Source: Cylindrodendrum hubeiense (Eukaryota; Ascomycota; Sordariomycetes; Hypocreales; Nectriaceae). Taken from it: a DNA stretch of 64,000 bases. Below are positions 33,729 through 46,187 of the stretch, one piece after another; the stretch's first letter is position 1, and each line of letters starts with the position of its first letter. Under the pieces are notes generated by a model. That model made no database searches. It was given only the letters and a program-made list of their open reading frames with translations, and was not told the origin of the DNA. Location of the stretch: the NCBI GenBank assembly GCA_014621425.1, contig JAANBB010000086.1, forward strand, positions 1 to 64,000, in the 5' to 3' direction. Position numbers and translations under genes: made by a program.

Positions 33729-35191
33729 TCACTGAAAGACACCATAATGGTTGCCTGGTGTGCTGTTGTGCCTATTCATCTCCTCATGGGACGGTGGCCT
33801 CCCAAACACGCCTCCGTATTGGTTGTCGCCTAGGACTCCTGGAGTTCGAGGTGACATGTCTGGAATAGCGTGAACTAACTGATCTGAGCCTACTGCGTAG
33901 GGAGACGACAGAGTACGGCTAGGAACTACGCTGAGGCCACTGAGAGCGCTCTGACCAAGGCCATCACCCGTCCCGATTCCTTGTTGAATACCGCTGTCGA
34001 CACCAAAACTAGCTTGATATACCGGGTTGTAGTTGGTTGTAGAAGGTAGGGATACCCCTGCTGTGAAATCCGTGTGCCCTGAAAGCTGGGGATAGCCTTG
34101 GGGAAAATGGCTGGTGATTGGCGACGACAAGAACCCGCCAGAGTGTGATAAATCAACTGAGGGGCTCGAGTTAGATGTTGAGAGACAAGCCTGCGAGGTC
34201 GATGGCCCTGAAATAATACCCAAGTCGGGAGTGCCCAGAAACTCCTGGGGGTCGTCTGGGGATAAGGTATGGCTCGAGCCAGCACCAAATGTGCCAATCG
34301 AGGTACTTCGATCAAGATTCGTTCGCTTGAACCGTTGGTTTATCATTGTGGCTTCCGAATGCTTCTCCGCCACCATTCGGTTACGCTTCCTGGTGGTGAT
34401 TGCTCGTGAATCCTTGCGTAGCCTCAGCTTCACTCCTTGGTCGGTAAAGGAGCGCGTTAGAAATGTGGACTCGGCCATGCCGGGGAACTCTTTTGGCGAG
34501 TAGACTGTGAACGGGTTGGTAATGATTTCAGAGACGAAATAGACGCTGGGAGGCTCGGCCTGGTTGTCTCGGTCGTAGAGAGTAAAGCGGAGTCGGAATC
34601 GTCCCTCTCGTTTCACAGAAAGATCGCCGAAGACAAAGTAGCCGCCGTCTACATTTGTGGCATCCTTGAGATGGTGAATCGAGGATGCTAGAGAACCGGT
34701 GAGGTAGCTTGTAGGGAGTTCCGCACCGGTGGTTAGCTCGTTATAGTTTTCGGCCACCAGGGAGCAGGTAACAAAGAGATAGGGACCTGCCGCGTGCTGC
34801 CGCGTTAGAAATTGTCAACGCATTCACAAGTCGTAGAAAACTCACTGTTATACAGCGGGCTTCTTCTATCAGACCTCTTATCGATGAGCTGTATGACTGG
34901 TGGAGGATCAACAGGTTTGCGATCTGCTTTGTCAACTTCAGCTGGGTGTCGAGTGGAATGCGGGTTTGATTTCACGGTACCTTTCTCCTTTCCCAATGCC
35001 ACTCGGGCATGGATAGGGGCTTGCTTGACAACTAACTCCCTTTCCGAATCGCCGTATGATTTAGGGATGGGTTCTAGCTCCTCCTGTTGCGAGGGGAAAT
35101 CTCCGACGTCGAGGAAATTGCCGATGGAGGAATCGTATTGTCCTGGCTGCATGAACGGGACTCCCGGAGAATTCCCCGTAGGCGCAGCCAT
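33729..35191 (-). CDS. vosA: Velvet-domain regulator, VosA type
   Basis: Three exons, 35191-34981, 34926-34846 and 34786-33729, give 449 residues, with introns of 54 and 59 nt. The velvet domain spans about residues 50-226. It includes ELVVKQAPIHARVALGKEK, ADRKPVDPPPVIQL, SPYLFVTCSLV, GGYFVFGDLSVKREGRFRL and FPGMAESTFLTRSFTDQGVKL (the last abbreviated at its end). The ARVALGKEK and KPVDPPP wording and the lack of a VelB-type insertion point to VosA rather than VelB, VelC or VeA. VosA is a nuclear DNA-binding regulator that promotes spore viability and trehalose accumulation and represses premature development, often with VelB. A basic RKRNR stretch after the domain could aid nuclear entry. 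The C-terminal half is Ser/Gly/Pro-rich. Within a splice region two AG acceptors lie close together; only the downstream one keeps the conserved NSPYLFV frame. The start at 35191 is the first ATG in frame. Confidence 0.9.
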
Positions 35192-38100
35192 GCTGCGGAG
35201 ATTGGCGAGTACTTCTGGACTTTGTGTAACACTCGAAATATTCTGGTCGAGACGGATGAGAACCAAAATAATGCGCCAGGGCTTCCACGGTGTAGAGCAG
35301 AGGTTATAGCTGCATGGCTTTCGGGACTAGACGGAACCACGGCGCAAAGAACTCCTTGCCGGTTTGTTGAGACGGAAAACCTTTCAAACTTTGAACAAAC
35401 CCTTGTGGCCTCCCTGGAGCCTCCGGTGTCTTTAATGGTTCGTGGGAGGCCGAATCCAGTGAGAGGTGATTTCTTGAGAAGGAGCGTGATGGTTGTGTTG
35501 GGTGAGCGAAAGTCGATTCCTGCGACCACAATCTGCATGCGATCGTGGAGAGTAAAAGTCCAGGCACTCAGGGAATGGAAGATGGCCTTGGTTCGTGCAC
35601 CGCAAGTATAGAGGGCTGAGCTTCCAGAGAGTGGCGGTGGTAGGAGGGCCACATGTGGATATTCCAGAAAGTCACCAGCAAGGTTCAACTGTGGACAGGA
35701 AACTCGCCGCCTGCAGTCCAGCGCCAAAGGAGTACAAAGAACACGTTGGCGTTGAAGATTCTTTCCGTGGCCTGGGACTCCGTTTTGGTGTCGTTGATGG
35801 TCCAGTCGGCTGGGCAAGGGCTCAGAAGTGGCGAGTGATGATGTGCTGATGTCACCCCTGAACAAGCGAAGGCAAGCGGCCGTGCTAAGATGATGGCTTC
35901 CAGCAGTGGCGGCGCTCGCAACGAACAGCGCAAGTCGCAAGTGCGGGTGCGGGGAGTAACCGGTGTTCTGGGACGAACGGGTGACCTGGCTGGGTAGTTG
36001 CGTGTGGTGTCTCGTGTTCCAGACCTGTGCGCAGTGGAAGAGGGAAGATGGCGGTGGCAAGCGGCAACCTGGGGGATGGCCTCAGGAGTCGACGGCGGGA
36101 CGTTTTGACGTGGTGTGACCAGACACAATGGATGTAGATTCCCCAAAGCGAAGATATGGCGTGGATGGAGTGTTGGGGAGAAGGTTAGGTAGGTCAAACA
36201 AGCAAGCGAAATCCATACACGCAGATGTGGACGCGGACGCTATGGCCAGTCAGGCGAGAGACATAGAAGGAGGGAAGCTCCCGGGCCGAAGTTGGATCTG
36301 CGCGGCAGTTGCCACCTACTGTGCTATTGGAGAGGTAGGCAGGTTGGGTAAGGTAGGTAGGTAGGTTAGGTAGGTAGGCAGGTAGGTAGAGAGGCGTGCC
36401 TCAGCGCTGCCCTTGTGCGGATGTTGTTTGGCACGAGGAGGGGAGGCTGCAGAGGGCGGCGGCTACCCGGGCGGCGGTACAGGCAATATCAGAGGTCATC
36501 TATCAACGGCGGCAACGTACCAGATAGATGAAGCTAGCGAGATAATTACCCGGCGGATATCACGATGCGCCGGGGGCGGGGAGTAGACAAACGAGGCAGG
36601 CGGAGAGGAACAGAACGGAGGATGGCAGCCAGCGCCAGCGACGGTCACGGTAACGGTAACGGTGGTAAGAGGCCGCAGAGACGGAAATGGAGATAGCAGA
36701 AGCGAGAATGGAAAACCGTGTGACAAAAACAAGAGCGACCATTGCTTGCTACCCTCCTCCATTGATAGTCCATATTCGAGAGAATATCACGTCTCTCAGT
36801 GGGTGGATGTCGACAGGTCAGGTTGGTAGGGCCAGGACCGGACACTGGACAGGCATGTTGACAGCAAGCACGATGGTAGCACTGCCAAATCACAGAGTGA
36901 CGAGTCACGATCAGACCCGGGGGCGGAATGGCCGGGGGTCTCTGATCAATAATCCACCAAAGGGCAGAGGGCAACGGGCAGAGGGCGGGGAGAAGGGCTC
37001 GACGGACGTAGGGGTTTGTCGAACAGAACAGAGCAGACCGGTAGGAGACCAGTCCCAGACGTACCAGACCTGTACCGGTACTTTTGTCTCTATCTCTTCC
37101 TTGGCTGGTCCATGCATTTGTCCCGAGAAATTCAGTTAACCCCAAAGGTACCTCGAATGTGATGGCTCAGCTGGGGATCCTCGACCCCAAGCCCACGAGT
37201 CCAGGTTCTCCCACAAGGCACTTTGACTGGACGACGATAAAGATCAACAGCACCAAGAATACACACTCTTCCCAGGGACGCACCCTGGGCCCTGGGCAGG
37301 AGACGCATCCTCGGCAGGGGACCGTGGGCGGGCATCTCGCTGCCATGGCATGGCATGAGGGTTTGCGCAAGCCTCGACCGTACCAAGCGATCATGTTATT
37401 TATTGCCCGCGCGACGGCCCTAGATAATAAGCACCTCCCCGTAGGCCTCGCTGCAACAGGCACTTCATGTCCGACTCTGCCTATATTAACCGGCCCTAAA
37501 CGCCGGGGCTAGGGGAGGCCCGACTCATCTCATGGCCTCACCAGTCCGGACGTGACGGGGACCTCCGGGGCGCGTGTAACCCACCTCGATCAATGAATAT
37601 GCCGGTTTCAGACAGACACGATTTAATTCCAACACCAGCACTTACCCCACGGCAGAAACGCCCGGTATCCAGAGCCAAGTAAACAGGTACGCAGAGCACT
37701 GCCATCGGGAGCACTACCAACGGGGCACCCGCTCATCACTGTCGGTAGACAAGTACAAACACGCCCCCCCCCCCCTCCCCCCTACTCAAATCCTCTCCAC
37801 TCTTCCCCCGACGCTCCTCCACAATGTACTAAGTGTCCAAGATACTCCGATACCCGCCTCTCTCTTGCATGTACCACGGGCTTAGCATGTATTTCGACAT
37901 CTCCTATTTGGTAGCGTCGACACCCCCAAAGCGACCGGGGACCCCTGAGCCGGTTTGATGACAGGCAGGGGTACGAGTCCACGCTGTCTCGCCCACCGTT
38001 GAACAGTTGAATGCCTTCACCTCCCTGTCTTCCAGAATGGCAGAAATCCACACCTGTCAAAGACGAATCCGGCCATGTTGAGCATGCACCCCGGGGAATT

Positions 38101-41034
38101 TCATGGCCTTGGCGTGTGGGTGACACGATCTGTGGTTGGCTGCGTGGTCTGCATCTCCGGGCGCCGTGGGAAGCGAGATGATACCGTATTCATGCTGCGC
38201 GGCAGCATTGGGACGTTCCTGTACCTGTTCACCCGACTGAACACCCCTCCCGGATACTGACAGATCTGCAAGCGACGGGCAAATTTGTAGACTGTACATG
38301 GCCCCGCGCTGGTACACCACAGCAGCCGGAGCCCGTGGTAGGTCAGTCCACCACGTCAACACTCTATCAGAGGGTTGTGGGTGGCTGCTCCCGGCCATGC
38401 ATTGCATTGTACAGAGCGCCTGGAAATTCAGCCCTCGGTACTTGGGGTTGCGAGAGGTCTAGAACTCCCGTCCATGGCTTCTTGTCTCACTCATGCAAGA
38501 GATCCCGGGGCAAGGGAAACGGCGTTAATATGACAGTTGTCGCCAAGCTCGCATCAGCCAGCCTCACTTCGTTTCGGCGGCATCGGCCAAGCTCACCCCT
38601 CTCCCCGGTCAAGCGAAGGCGCCATCATCACCCATTTACGCCTGAATATCCACCGTGCATATCCCTTCGAATGTGCTAATAAGGCTCCAGTGCAGTCACA
38701 CCAGGGGTGTCCAACCAGTTAAGAATGATTACTGGAGAGGTACATCGGCGGCTATGCGAATCAAGCGGGAACAGAAGTACATCAATTGATGAAGCTACGG
38801 CGATCTACATCAAACAGCTCACAACCACACCGTGGCTGCCATGGCCACAGGTTCCTCTGTGTTAATCAGAATCTTCCAGGGTCGTGTGGGGCGAGGTACT
38901 GACCTAGAGCTTTAGCACACTCAAAGGGAAAGGGCATCGGTGCTGTTTGGCATTGACCAGGATCTTGTTAGTGACGGTCCAGTCCATCCGCACGCTACCG
39001 AGCCGAAGACCGATTGCGCATGCGGCACTCAAGCACTTAAACATGGGGTCGTCGGATCGCCAGTAGTCGCATCGTGTCACCGGCGAGGTAACATCTACGC
39101 TCAGAAGCCGCTTTTGAACCCCATCAGCTGACGTGCAGCGGATAGAGAAAAGGTCTCGATCCTTTGTCCAATTTGGGCAGTCTAATCACCGTAGGAAATG
39201 GTAGATCGGCCCGGTGAACACCCAGCATGGATGTCAAAGTGATCAAATCGCCAGTTAACTGGGCACAACCCAAGCGACGACGACGAGCTCCAGGGCCCAT
39301 GGCATTGATCGACGCGACGAACCCAGCTAGAAATTTCCGATCAGGATAAGGAATAAGAGCCCATGCGGCCATTCCCGCCGACGCCAGATTTGTCGGGGTG
39401 GGCAGACCGCATCGAGATATCACCAGGGTAGGAAATTAGTGCTTCGGCTATCCAGGTGGGAGTTGGCACCAATGCAACTCTACAGCCCTCCGCTCCGCTC
39501 TTGGGCAAAGAGAGAGCTGACTGGGACTGCGCATCAGGCTGGGACTGGTCATCAGGCTGTCGAGATTGTTGGGGGCGGCCAACAGCGGAACGAAGCCTCG
39601 AAGGGGGGGTTGGCCGCAGGTTACCATTCGAGCATGATTTGACAACGCTGACAAAGGGTTACTTTCTTGTCAAAATGCCGGCATCCCGCTGCAAGATGGA
39701 TTGGATGATGGGTTGGGTGCTTACTGCGTATGGCCCGTTGGCGGGATGGGGAGCCACTTCGGGATGGAGGAGCAGCTTAATGCAGTTGTTGAGTTGCCAG
39801 TAGTGAGAACGAATCGGGCAGGGATGTCGGTGATGGGGGGCTCGTGAGCGACTTGAAGGTGACTGCGACTCTTGCCGGCAGGAAAGAACTGGAGACGAAG
39901 TAGGATTCACAAGGGCGTAACTTGACCAGTACAAGCCATGTCTGCTCCCACGAGGCCGTGGCTCGACAATCAGGCCCTTTATCGAGCAACATAAGCCACC
40001 GGGTACTCTAACCTTGGCTATGGACAATGTCGATTACTTGTTTCGTTTCCATGTGCCGCAGGGAGAACCGATTTCAAACCCATGCCTCAAGCATGTCCTA
40101 ACCCATCCTGTCCGGTCCTGAGCCCAGCTGTGGAGTGCAGGTCGACCTGCCTTGGAACGGCTTGGTCTTGATCTCGTTGCAAGGATCGACTCGCGATGCC
40201 CTGTACTAATGCTACGCCGCAAATTGTCACCCCCACCACCCTCGATGTTAGATCAGTAGTCTAAGAGACATCGGGTATTTCGTTTCGTTTACGAAAGTCC
40301 GATTCCGGTAGCAAGGAAACTCGCCAAACTCGTGTGCAACAGATTCGTGTCAAACCCTCGGGCTTGTAAACGAGAGTCATGGGGTATGATTAAGCCGGGA
40401 CTTCGCCGAGTGAGGCAACGTCATCTCATGAGGAGAGTGAGGCAACATGTCATCGGGTTGCCGAGCTACATGGACTTGTTGACGAGTCATGGGTCTTGTG
40501 ACAGCTCAAATTAAAAACAGCGGGTTGACTCACAGCGCCGACCATTTGCCGGAGATAACAGGGAACAAAATAAACTCCTTCTCTCGCTTCTCTTCGGTTG
40601 TTCTAATTGTGGGCTTTGGTGCCTGATTCCAGACAGTCGAAACACTAGCCCTGACACTACTCAAACAGAACGGGCACAGATGAACTTGTGCAGCAGGCAT
40701 TACAACTTTTATATTTATCACAAGAGTTTAATGGTGTCTTTAAGTCGATTCATGAAGTAATAATTCAAACCTCTATGAACGTAGAAACTGTTTGCGGGTT
40801 TTCGCTGGGGTACATACGTATCCCGTCTCACTCTAGGGTATGTCGCAGGTCCTTCCGTTGATGCCGAGACCATTAATCAGACATATGGCAAAACAACGTA
40901 AATAACGCTCAAGTGGTATTCTGTTCGAGTAGCCTATGATCCATTCTATTCATGCAGAAACATAAACCCCGTAGCTCATAACCGTTATGACAGCTTTTGT
41001 GCTTCGCAAATCGCAGCACCAACCCAACCTCTAT
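35192..41034. other. Nearly 6 kb upstream of vosA without a supportable gene
   Basis: The next gene, at 41035-42267, is also on the minus strand, so this is the long upstream region of vosA plus the 3' flank of the membrane-protein gene. It includes a GGTA-type tandem array (36332-36391), GTAACG copies near 36645-36662, a run of C residues at about 37767-37788 and a direct repeat GAGTGAGGCAAC (40408 and 40435). A 328-codon minus-strand frame at 35074-36060 overlaps the first vosA exon in another register and shows no domain. Part of this region is probably a long 5' leader. Confidence 0.5.
36332..36391. repeat. GGTA tetranucleotide-rich tandem array
   Basis: About 60 bp built from GGTAGGTA with interruptions (GGCA, GGTT). 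It is a simple-sequence array in the vosA upstream region. Confidence 0.8.
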
Positions 41035-42267
41035 TTATACTGTTACAGAAGCCGTACTTTCCGGAGGAACCTTTTCGCCAGCCTCCCACTCTAGTCTTTC
41101 CCGAATCATGTCTCTCTTACACCATTTTATCGAAATGGCCCCCCATACAATCGCCCATAGAAACGGAACCGCCCAGCATATGCCATACGCCGCCGTGGCA
41201 GGAACCTGAGGGATGACAGCAATAATGGTGAGTGGGATCGCAAGCAATAGCGATGGGATCGACCAGAAAAGAGACTGCACGTAGAGCATCCGTCGGAAGC
41301 GTGGGCTTGCGTGGTATCGGGCTGCGAGAGCTTCGCGATAGGGCCGGCCGGCTCCGGCATTGACTGCCACCACGTCTTCGATAAAGTAGTACACACCAGG
41401 CAGGACCTGATGATGGTTAGCTTCGCTCAGTTGATCCTAGATTAAGATGGTCCATACCTTCTCTCCCTTATTCGTCGAACTGATTCGAAAGGGCGCCGCC
41501 CACCCCATGCGGCTGTATAGGGTAATGAGGGCGAGTACACCGCCGAGGCAATATAAAATGGCCGGGGCAGGCATGCAGAGGACCCTCAGCCAGACTTTAT
41601 GAGGAGCGCTTCCCACGACGAAGAGCGCCGTGACAACCGTGATGGTGAGTACCGACGCCCAGTTCAATGTGTCAAAGCACCAGCGACTGGTGCTACCCAA
41701 TGGCCGATAGAACCTCTCCTTCTTGACCAGGCGCAAGGTGCGGATGCCGAACTCGAGATAGGTCGGTCCTCCCCAGATGGTGGTGACGATGGCGAAAATA
41801 ATCCACCCCTCGACGTCACCGGCATAGTGCATGCCATAATAAAGGGCAATGGGGATGGCTGAGGCATCGACGAAGACGAGAAAGGCGAAAATAAACAATC
41901 TCCATCGTTTGCGACCATGGTGCCAAGTGAATGGCAGCTGGGGGAGTAGTTGGGGGTTATCGTCGTAGTATTCCTGCAGGGTCTTGCCGCGGCGCTTCCA
42001 TTCTTCACGGGTTCCGGCACGCGAGTCGTAGTATGCCTCAGCTTGCGGTCGCTGTGAGTAGGAGAGGCTCCGACGGGACAGGTCTTCGGGGCCGATGGTG
42101 TTTCGTCGCGGTGGTGGTTCGAGGTCTTCGTTGAATCGAACGGCAGTCGTGGGTGGATTCATAGACTGGGTGGAGAATCGGACTGCGGGACTGGGAGTGG
42201 CGTCGGTAGAGGAGAGGGCCGAATCCGATTTGAGTTGGGAGGTGCTCCCTCGACGCACCTCAGGCAT
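41035..42267 (-). CDS. Six-helix membrane protein of unknown function
   Basis: Two exons, 42267-41458 and 41406-41035, give 393 residues; the intron is 51 nt and phase 0. About 125 hydrophilic N-terminal residues (Ser/Thr/Arg-rich) precede six likely membrane segments. These are around FIFAFLVFVDASAIPIALYY, WIIFAIVTTIWGG, WASVLTITVVTALFVVG, PAPAILYCLGGVLALITLY, FWSIPSLLLAIPLTIIAV and GICWAVPFLWAIVWGAI. Charged loops carry RLVKKERFYRPLGS and PYREALAARYHASPRFRR. It resembles conserved fungal membrane proteins without an assigned role; I recognise no transporter signature. A TATATAA lies near 42902 but is far from the start. Confidence 0.82.
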
Positions 42268-45143
42268 TGTAGCGGTGGTGGCAATGGTGAAGGTTGGTTA
42301 GTTGAGGAGAGGAAAAGCAGTCATGTTGGGACTGGACTGGGAGAAGACGTAGGATGGAGAATGGACGGAGAATGGACGGAAGCTATCGGGTGGAAGCTAA
42401 AGGATGGTGGTGGTTATGGTCAATGATTGTGGTGGCGGATTGCCCGGAGCCCAGCTGCTTGCTTTAAGGTGGGACAAGCAACTTGACTAGCACATGTGGT
42501 ATTGAAAAATCATCATCGGGAACATGCCATTCCCTGCTCCGTGGCCCCCATCCGGTAGACAGGAGACTTGTTCCAAAAGTAGCACGCACTCTGTGCACTT
42601 GGTGCACTCTGTTTGGTGGAGCGAGTCGGAATGTGGTGGATGTCATCACTCAGCACCAGATGGTGACGTCCAGTAGCCATCGGCATCTGCCCAGAATCCG
42701 AGGATCCGAGGATTCGGACTACGTCATTGCCTTTTATTGTGGGTCAGCTCGCCGAGTTGCCCGGCGCGTCGTGCACCGCTCGCTCCCGCGGAGCAGCTAA
42801 AAGAAAAAAGCCCGACTAGACGGCGGAGACAATCACCGACGCCGCTGACTGTTTGCTGATTACTTGCTTAGTGACGTATTGCCAACCCATTTGCAATGGA
42901 TTATATAACCCCCGACGGCATGACCGCGCAACGGCGCCCGGCCTTCTCCCGCCGTGTAGACCGACCACCAACCACCCAGGTAAAGCTTATTTTCTCGCTT
43001 GCGTGGCCTGCTTCAGCACCCAAGCATCCCGGTGCAATTCTGCAACCTACTGTAACCTACTGTAATCTACTGTAACCTACCTCTGTAACCTACTCTAACT
43101 TCACCATCTGGAGATCAAAAACGGGAGTACCCATCGCCCATACCTGCCATTTTTGCCAATCAATGCTGTCATCTATGATGCGCTTCTAATAACGTTTAGC
43201 AATTACCCCGTTTGGCTGAAGATGAGGTCAGAGTTTACCCACTTCTGCCTTATATACCCACCCTCCCCTGAATGATCGCCAGAACGATGAATAGGCCAAG
43301 CATTTGATCACTCCGCCGAATCCTCCGCCAGGCCACGGCAATCGAACCCTCACATGAGAATCTCACCCACCTCCCGAGGAGGCTGTGCCCACCTCTACCG
43401 GTGCATTCGCCTCCCCAATGCTCAGAACCCCAAATAATCGACAGTTTATTTCACCGGCCGCAGCCGCTTTCGTGTGTCGCTGCCGATGCATTGCGATGCA
43501 CACTTTTCCCCCCCGTGACGCCGTTCTCGACTGATGCCCTTATCACGATAATGTGCTTTTTCCTCAGTGGACCCTTTTCCCCCACGCTTTTCATTGGGGG
43601 TGGGGGATGCCAGAAACATCCAAAACCTGTCACATGATGGGTAATCGGGTTCCAAGGATCCCGCGGAGCTCGCGGATATAGAAGCACAACCAGAAAATTA
43701 TCCAAAATCATGACGGAGGCAAAAATATGTGTTAAACAGACAGGTCTCCCCTCAAGTTAACGAATGTTTAGGGTTGGAAGACGCCTATACCACAAAGCTG
43801 TTCCATCACCCGCCCGACTGTTGTCTCCCCTAAGCACACCAGTCATCGATGAGAAGAAATTAAGCATGCGGGATAATAACAAAACGACTGCTATAATCAC
43901 AGAACCGGAATGAAGAGAATCACATCCCGGAGTAAAACAACAATGGCCCAATACATTCCCGAGCAACCTTATTAGGTTAATAAATGTAATTGTATAGTAC
44001 TGGGATATTGCCCCGGCTATCTAACCGACACCCGAGGCTTTCCATATGCATGCAATTGAGTTTGGTTCAAACTCACATCTGGGAAAATAACATGTTTCCG
44101 GCATGTTAAATATCGTGGCAAAAATGACGTAATTGGCAATGGCTATCCAAATTGGGACGTTGATATGCTACCGTCGTTCACCTCGAGTGTCGTTCGACCG
44201 GGTAAAATGAACAAAGGTTCTCACGGATGGTGGAGGGAGGAACTGAATGACGCAAAACGACTGATCTACTGAATAAATTGGACTCCTTGATACTTGAACG
44301 TAGGACATTGTTGAATACCTAGGGGCGAATCCAGCAAGGAGTTTGGGAGACAACCAACCTCGCTTCAGAGAAATGTTTAAAGATACCGGCGCTAGACTCA
44401 AGCCCTCCTCCACCATGTCGAGCTGTTCCAGCTAGGGACAGAGTCAGTATATTTTTGATACTACTTAAGTGGAGCGCTGGGATACGACATGCACATTGTT
44501 TTGTTGAAAGGTGAATAACCTAGATTAGAGAAGGATATCTAGTTATGACTTGAGAGTCTTCATATGGCGTTTATGCGTGTATATTTGACTCAATTGACAT
44601 GCACAGGTGGAAAGAAATGCCCGCAGGTAGCGACGCATGATGTAAAAACCTCGAAAGACTCGAAGTCATTTAGAATCAAAGGTCTAACAATGCAGTACCA
44701 CTTGGGCCCATATTTCTTGTGTCTCAGATCTAGATGATCTCCGAAACCCCTTATATTTGCCCGACTTAGTTCAGGGATAATACTTTTCGGATGTATGGCC
44801 TTCCGGGGACTTTTGAAACTATCAATTCATACTGCTACTCCCTCTCGTCTCTCTTTTATCTATATTCTCACCCAGCCTACTTTCATTGAGCTGTGCTGTC
44901 AGATCATGAGAACCGGTTGTTGTTGAGGCCCAACAAGAATCAGCTCACCAACCATGTCGCATGAAGAGGCTAGCTTTAAACTGATGTAGCTCTGGTACAA
45001 ATTTCCTTTTAGGATAGTGATCTTAGACTTGAAAATTTGGGCACATCTTAGTTTATGAAGTAGGAAGCTGCGGCGCAGATTTGTCTTAGTTACTACAACG
45101 ACTTGGTTGGTCCGTGAATACCCCCCCAGTACGACCAGGCATT
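42268..45143. other. Intergenic transition into the metabolite cluster
   Basis: About 2.9 kb. It contains a 10-bp tandem repeat (TGTAACCTAC) at 43041-43080. From about 43.7 kb the sequence becomes visibly richer in A and T than the gene-bearing left part. Short frames here have no recognisable domains, and no transposase or retroelement motif was seen. Confidence 0.5.
43041..43080. repeat. Tandem 10-bp repeat
   Basis: Four adjacent copies of TGTAACCTAC with one or two substitutions each, plus a further spaced copy at about 43084-43093. Confidence 0.8.
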
Positions 45144-46187
45144 TTAGGGACCAGAACTGGGCTCTCCGCATACTCGAACAACTAATTTCCCCCTGGTCTT
45201 TCCGGTCTTCAACTTTTTGTAAGCAGAACCGGCAGATTCCAAATCGAACTCCTCAACGAGAGGCTTGACTTTTCCCTCCTCGATCCACCGCGCAACCTGA
45301 GCGAAATGCTCTGGGTTTGCCGTTACTGAATGGAACAGGAATCTTCTCCGCCCGCCTCCAAGCCACGCAGGTAGTAGATAGATGGCGAGCAATGTTTTAA
45401 ACGTCTTAAACTGCGGTGGCAAGCCGACAGAGACATACGTGCCCTCGGGTTTTAGGTATTGGTGACACCGCCAGTACAGGTCCGGATTCGCGAAGACAGT
45501 ATCCAAGATATGGTCGTATTGTTGGCCGCTCTGCTCAAGCGCCGTGACGAGATCCTCGGCCTTGTAATCAATCACATAATCGGCACCGAGTTTCCTGCAT
45601 AAGGCGGCGTTCGTCCCTGAAGAGATGGTGGTAATCTGGTCACAGCCTAAAGCCTTGGCGACCTGGATAGCGAACATGCCGACGCCGCCGCTGGCGCCGT
45701 TGATCAGGACCTTGCTACCCGGTTTCAAGAACGGAACGAGGCATTGCAAGGCCGTCACACCGCAGATTCCCACAGTGGCCGCGTCCTTTAGAGACACACC
45801 CTCGGGCAAAGCAGCGACGCCTGCCTTTCCCACCACGACGTACTCGGCCAAAGTGCCACCTGCAGGGGGCTCGGTCCTGCCTAGGACGAGTTGGCCGGGC
45901 TTCAGGTTGCTCAAAGTCGTTGCGACGACGGTTCCAGAGAAGTCGAGGCCGGGAGTAGCCGGTTTACTGAACAAGTTGCTGCCGAGTGGCATCTCAGCTA
46001 CCTTGTAGTCGAGATGGTTGAGTGACGCGTAAGCTACTTTGACGAGTGTGTGGCCTTTTGGAAGCGTGCCGGCGCCCTTGGGTAGCTTTGCATCTTTGGT
46101 CGCCTTGAGGTTTTTCTCAATGCCACCGGCGATGGAGCGCCATTGCACAGCTCGCATGGTCGACGGAAGGCCGCTAGGTGATGCCAT
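45144..46187 (-). CDS. Zinc-independent MDR-family reductase (quinone oxidoreductase / enoyl-reductase-like)
   Basis: A single exon of 347 residues. The N-terminal catalytic fold has VAYASLNHLDYKV and TPGLDFSGTVV. The NADP(H)-binding Rossmann motif is INGASGGVGMFAIQVAKALG (Gly167-Gly170). The cysteine and histidine ligands of zinc alcohol dehydrogenases are absent, which places it with quinone oxidoreductase/trans-enoyl-reductase types. It is next to and in the same orientation as the HR-PKS, 859 bp from the PKS stop, so it is probably a tailoring reductase of the cluster. Because the PKS has its own intact enoyl-reductase motif, a trans-acting ER role is not required. Two possible starts exist, Met1 and Met11 (MRAVQWRS); the longer is given. 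Confidence 0.88.
   Translation of the reverse strand: MASPSGLPSTMRAVQWRSIAGGIEKNLKATKDAKLPKGAGTLPKGHTLVKVAYASLNHLDYKVAEMPLGSNLFSKPATPGLDFSGTVVATTLSNLKPGQLVLGRTEPPAGGTLAEYVVVGKAGVAALPEGVSLKDAATVGICGVTALQCLVPFLKPGSKVLINGASGGVGMFAIQVAKALGCDQITTISSGTNAALCRKLGADYVIDYKAEDLVTALEQSGQQYDHILDTVFANPDLYWRCHQYLKPEGTYVSVGLPPQFKTFKTLLAIYLLPAWLGGGRRRFLFHSVTANPEHFAQVARWIEEGKVKPLVEEFDLESAGSAYKKLKTGKTRGKLVVRVCGEPSSGP

Noticed and set aside
35074..36060. 328-codon minus-strand frame overlapping vosA exon 1
   Set aside because: Different register from the velvet domain, no recognisable domain; kept only as a remark on the long leader.
37764..37790. Run of cytosines
   Set aside because: Simple homopolymer, also a common assembly-error site; no functional reading.
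43340..43410. Possible tRNA T-loop (minus strand GGTTCGATTGCC)
   Set aside because: The flanking bases do not form a paired T stem or acceptor stem; no cloverleaf could be drawn.
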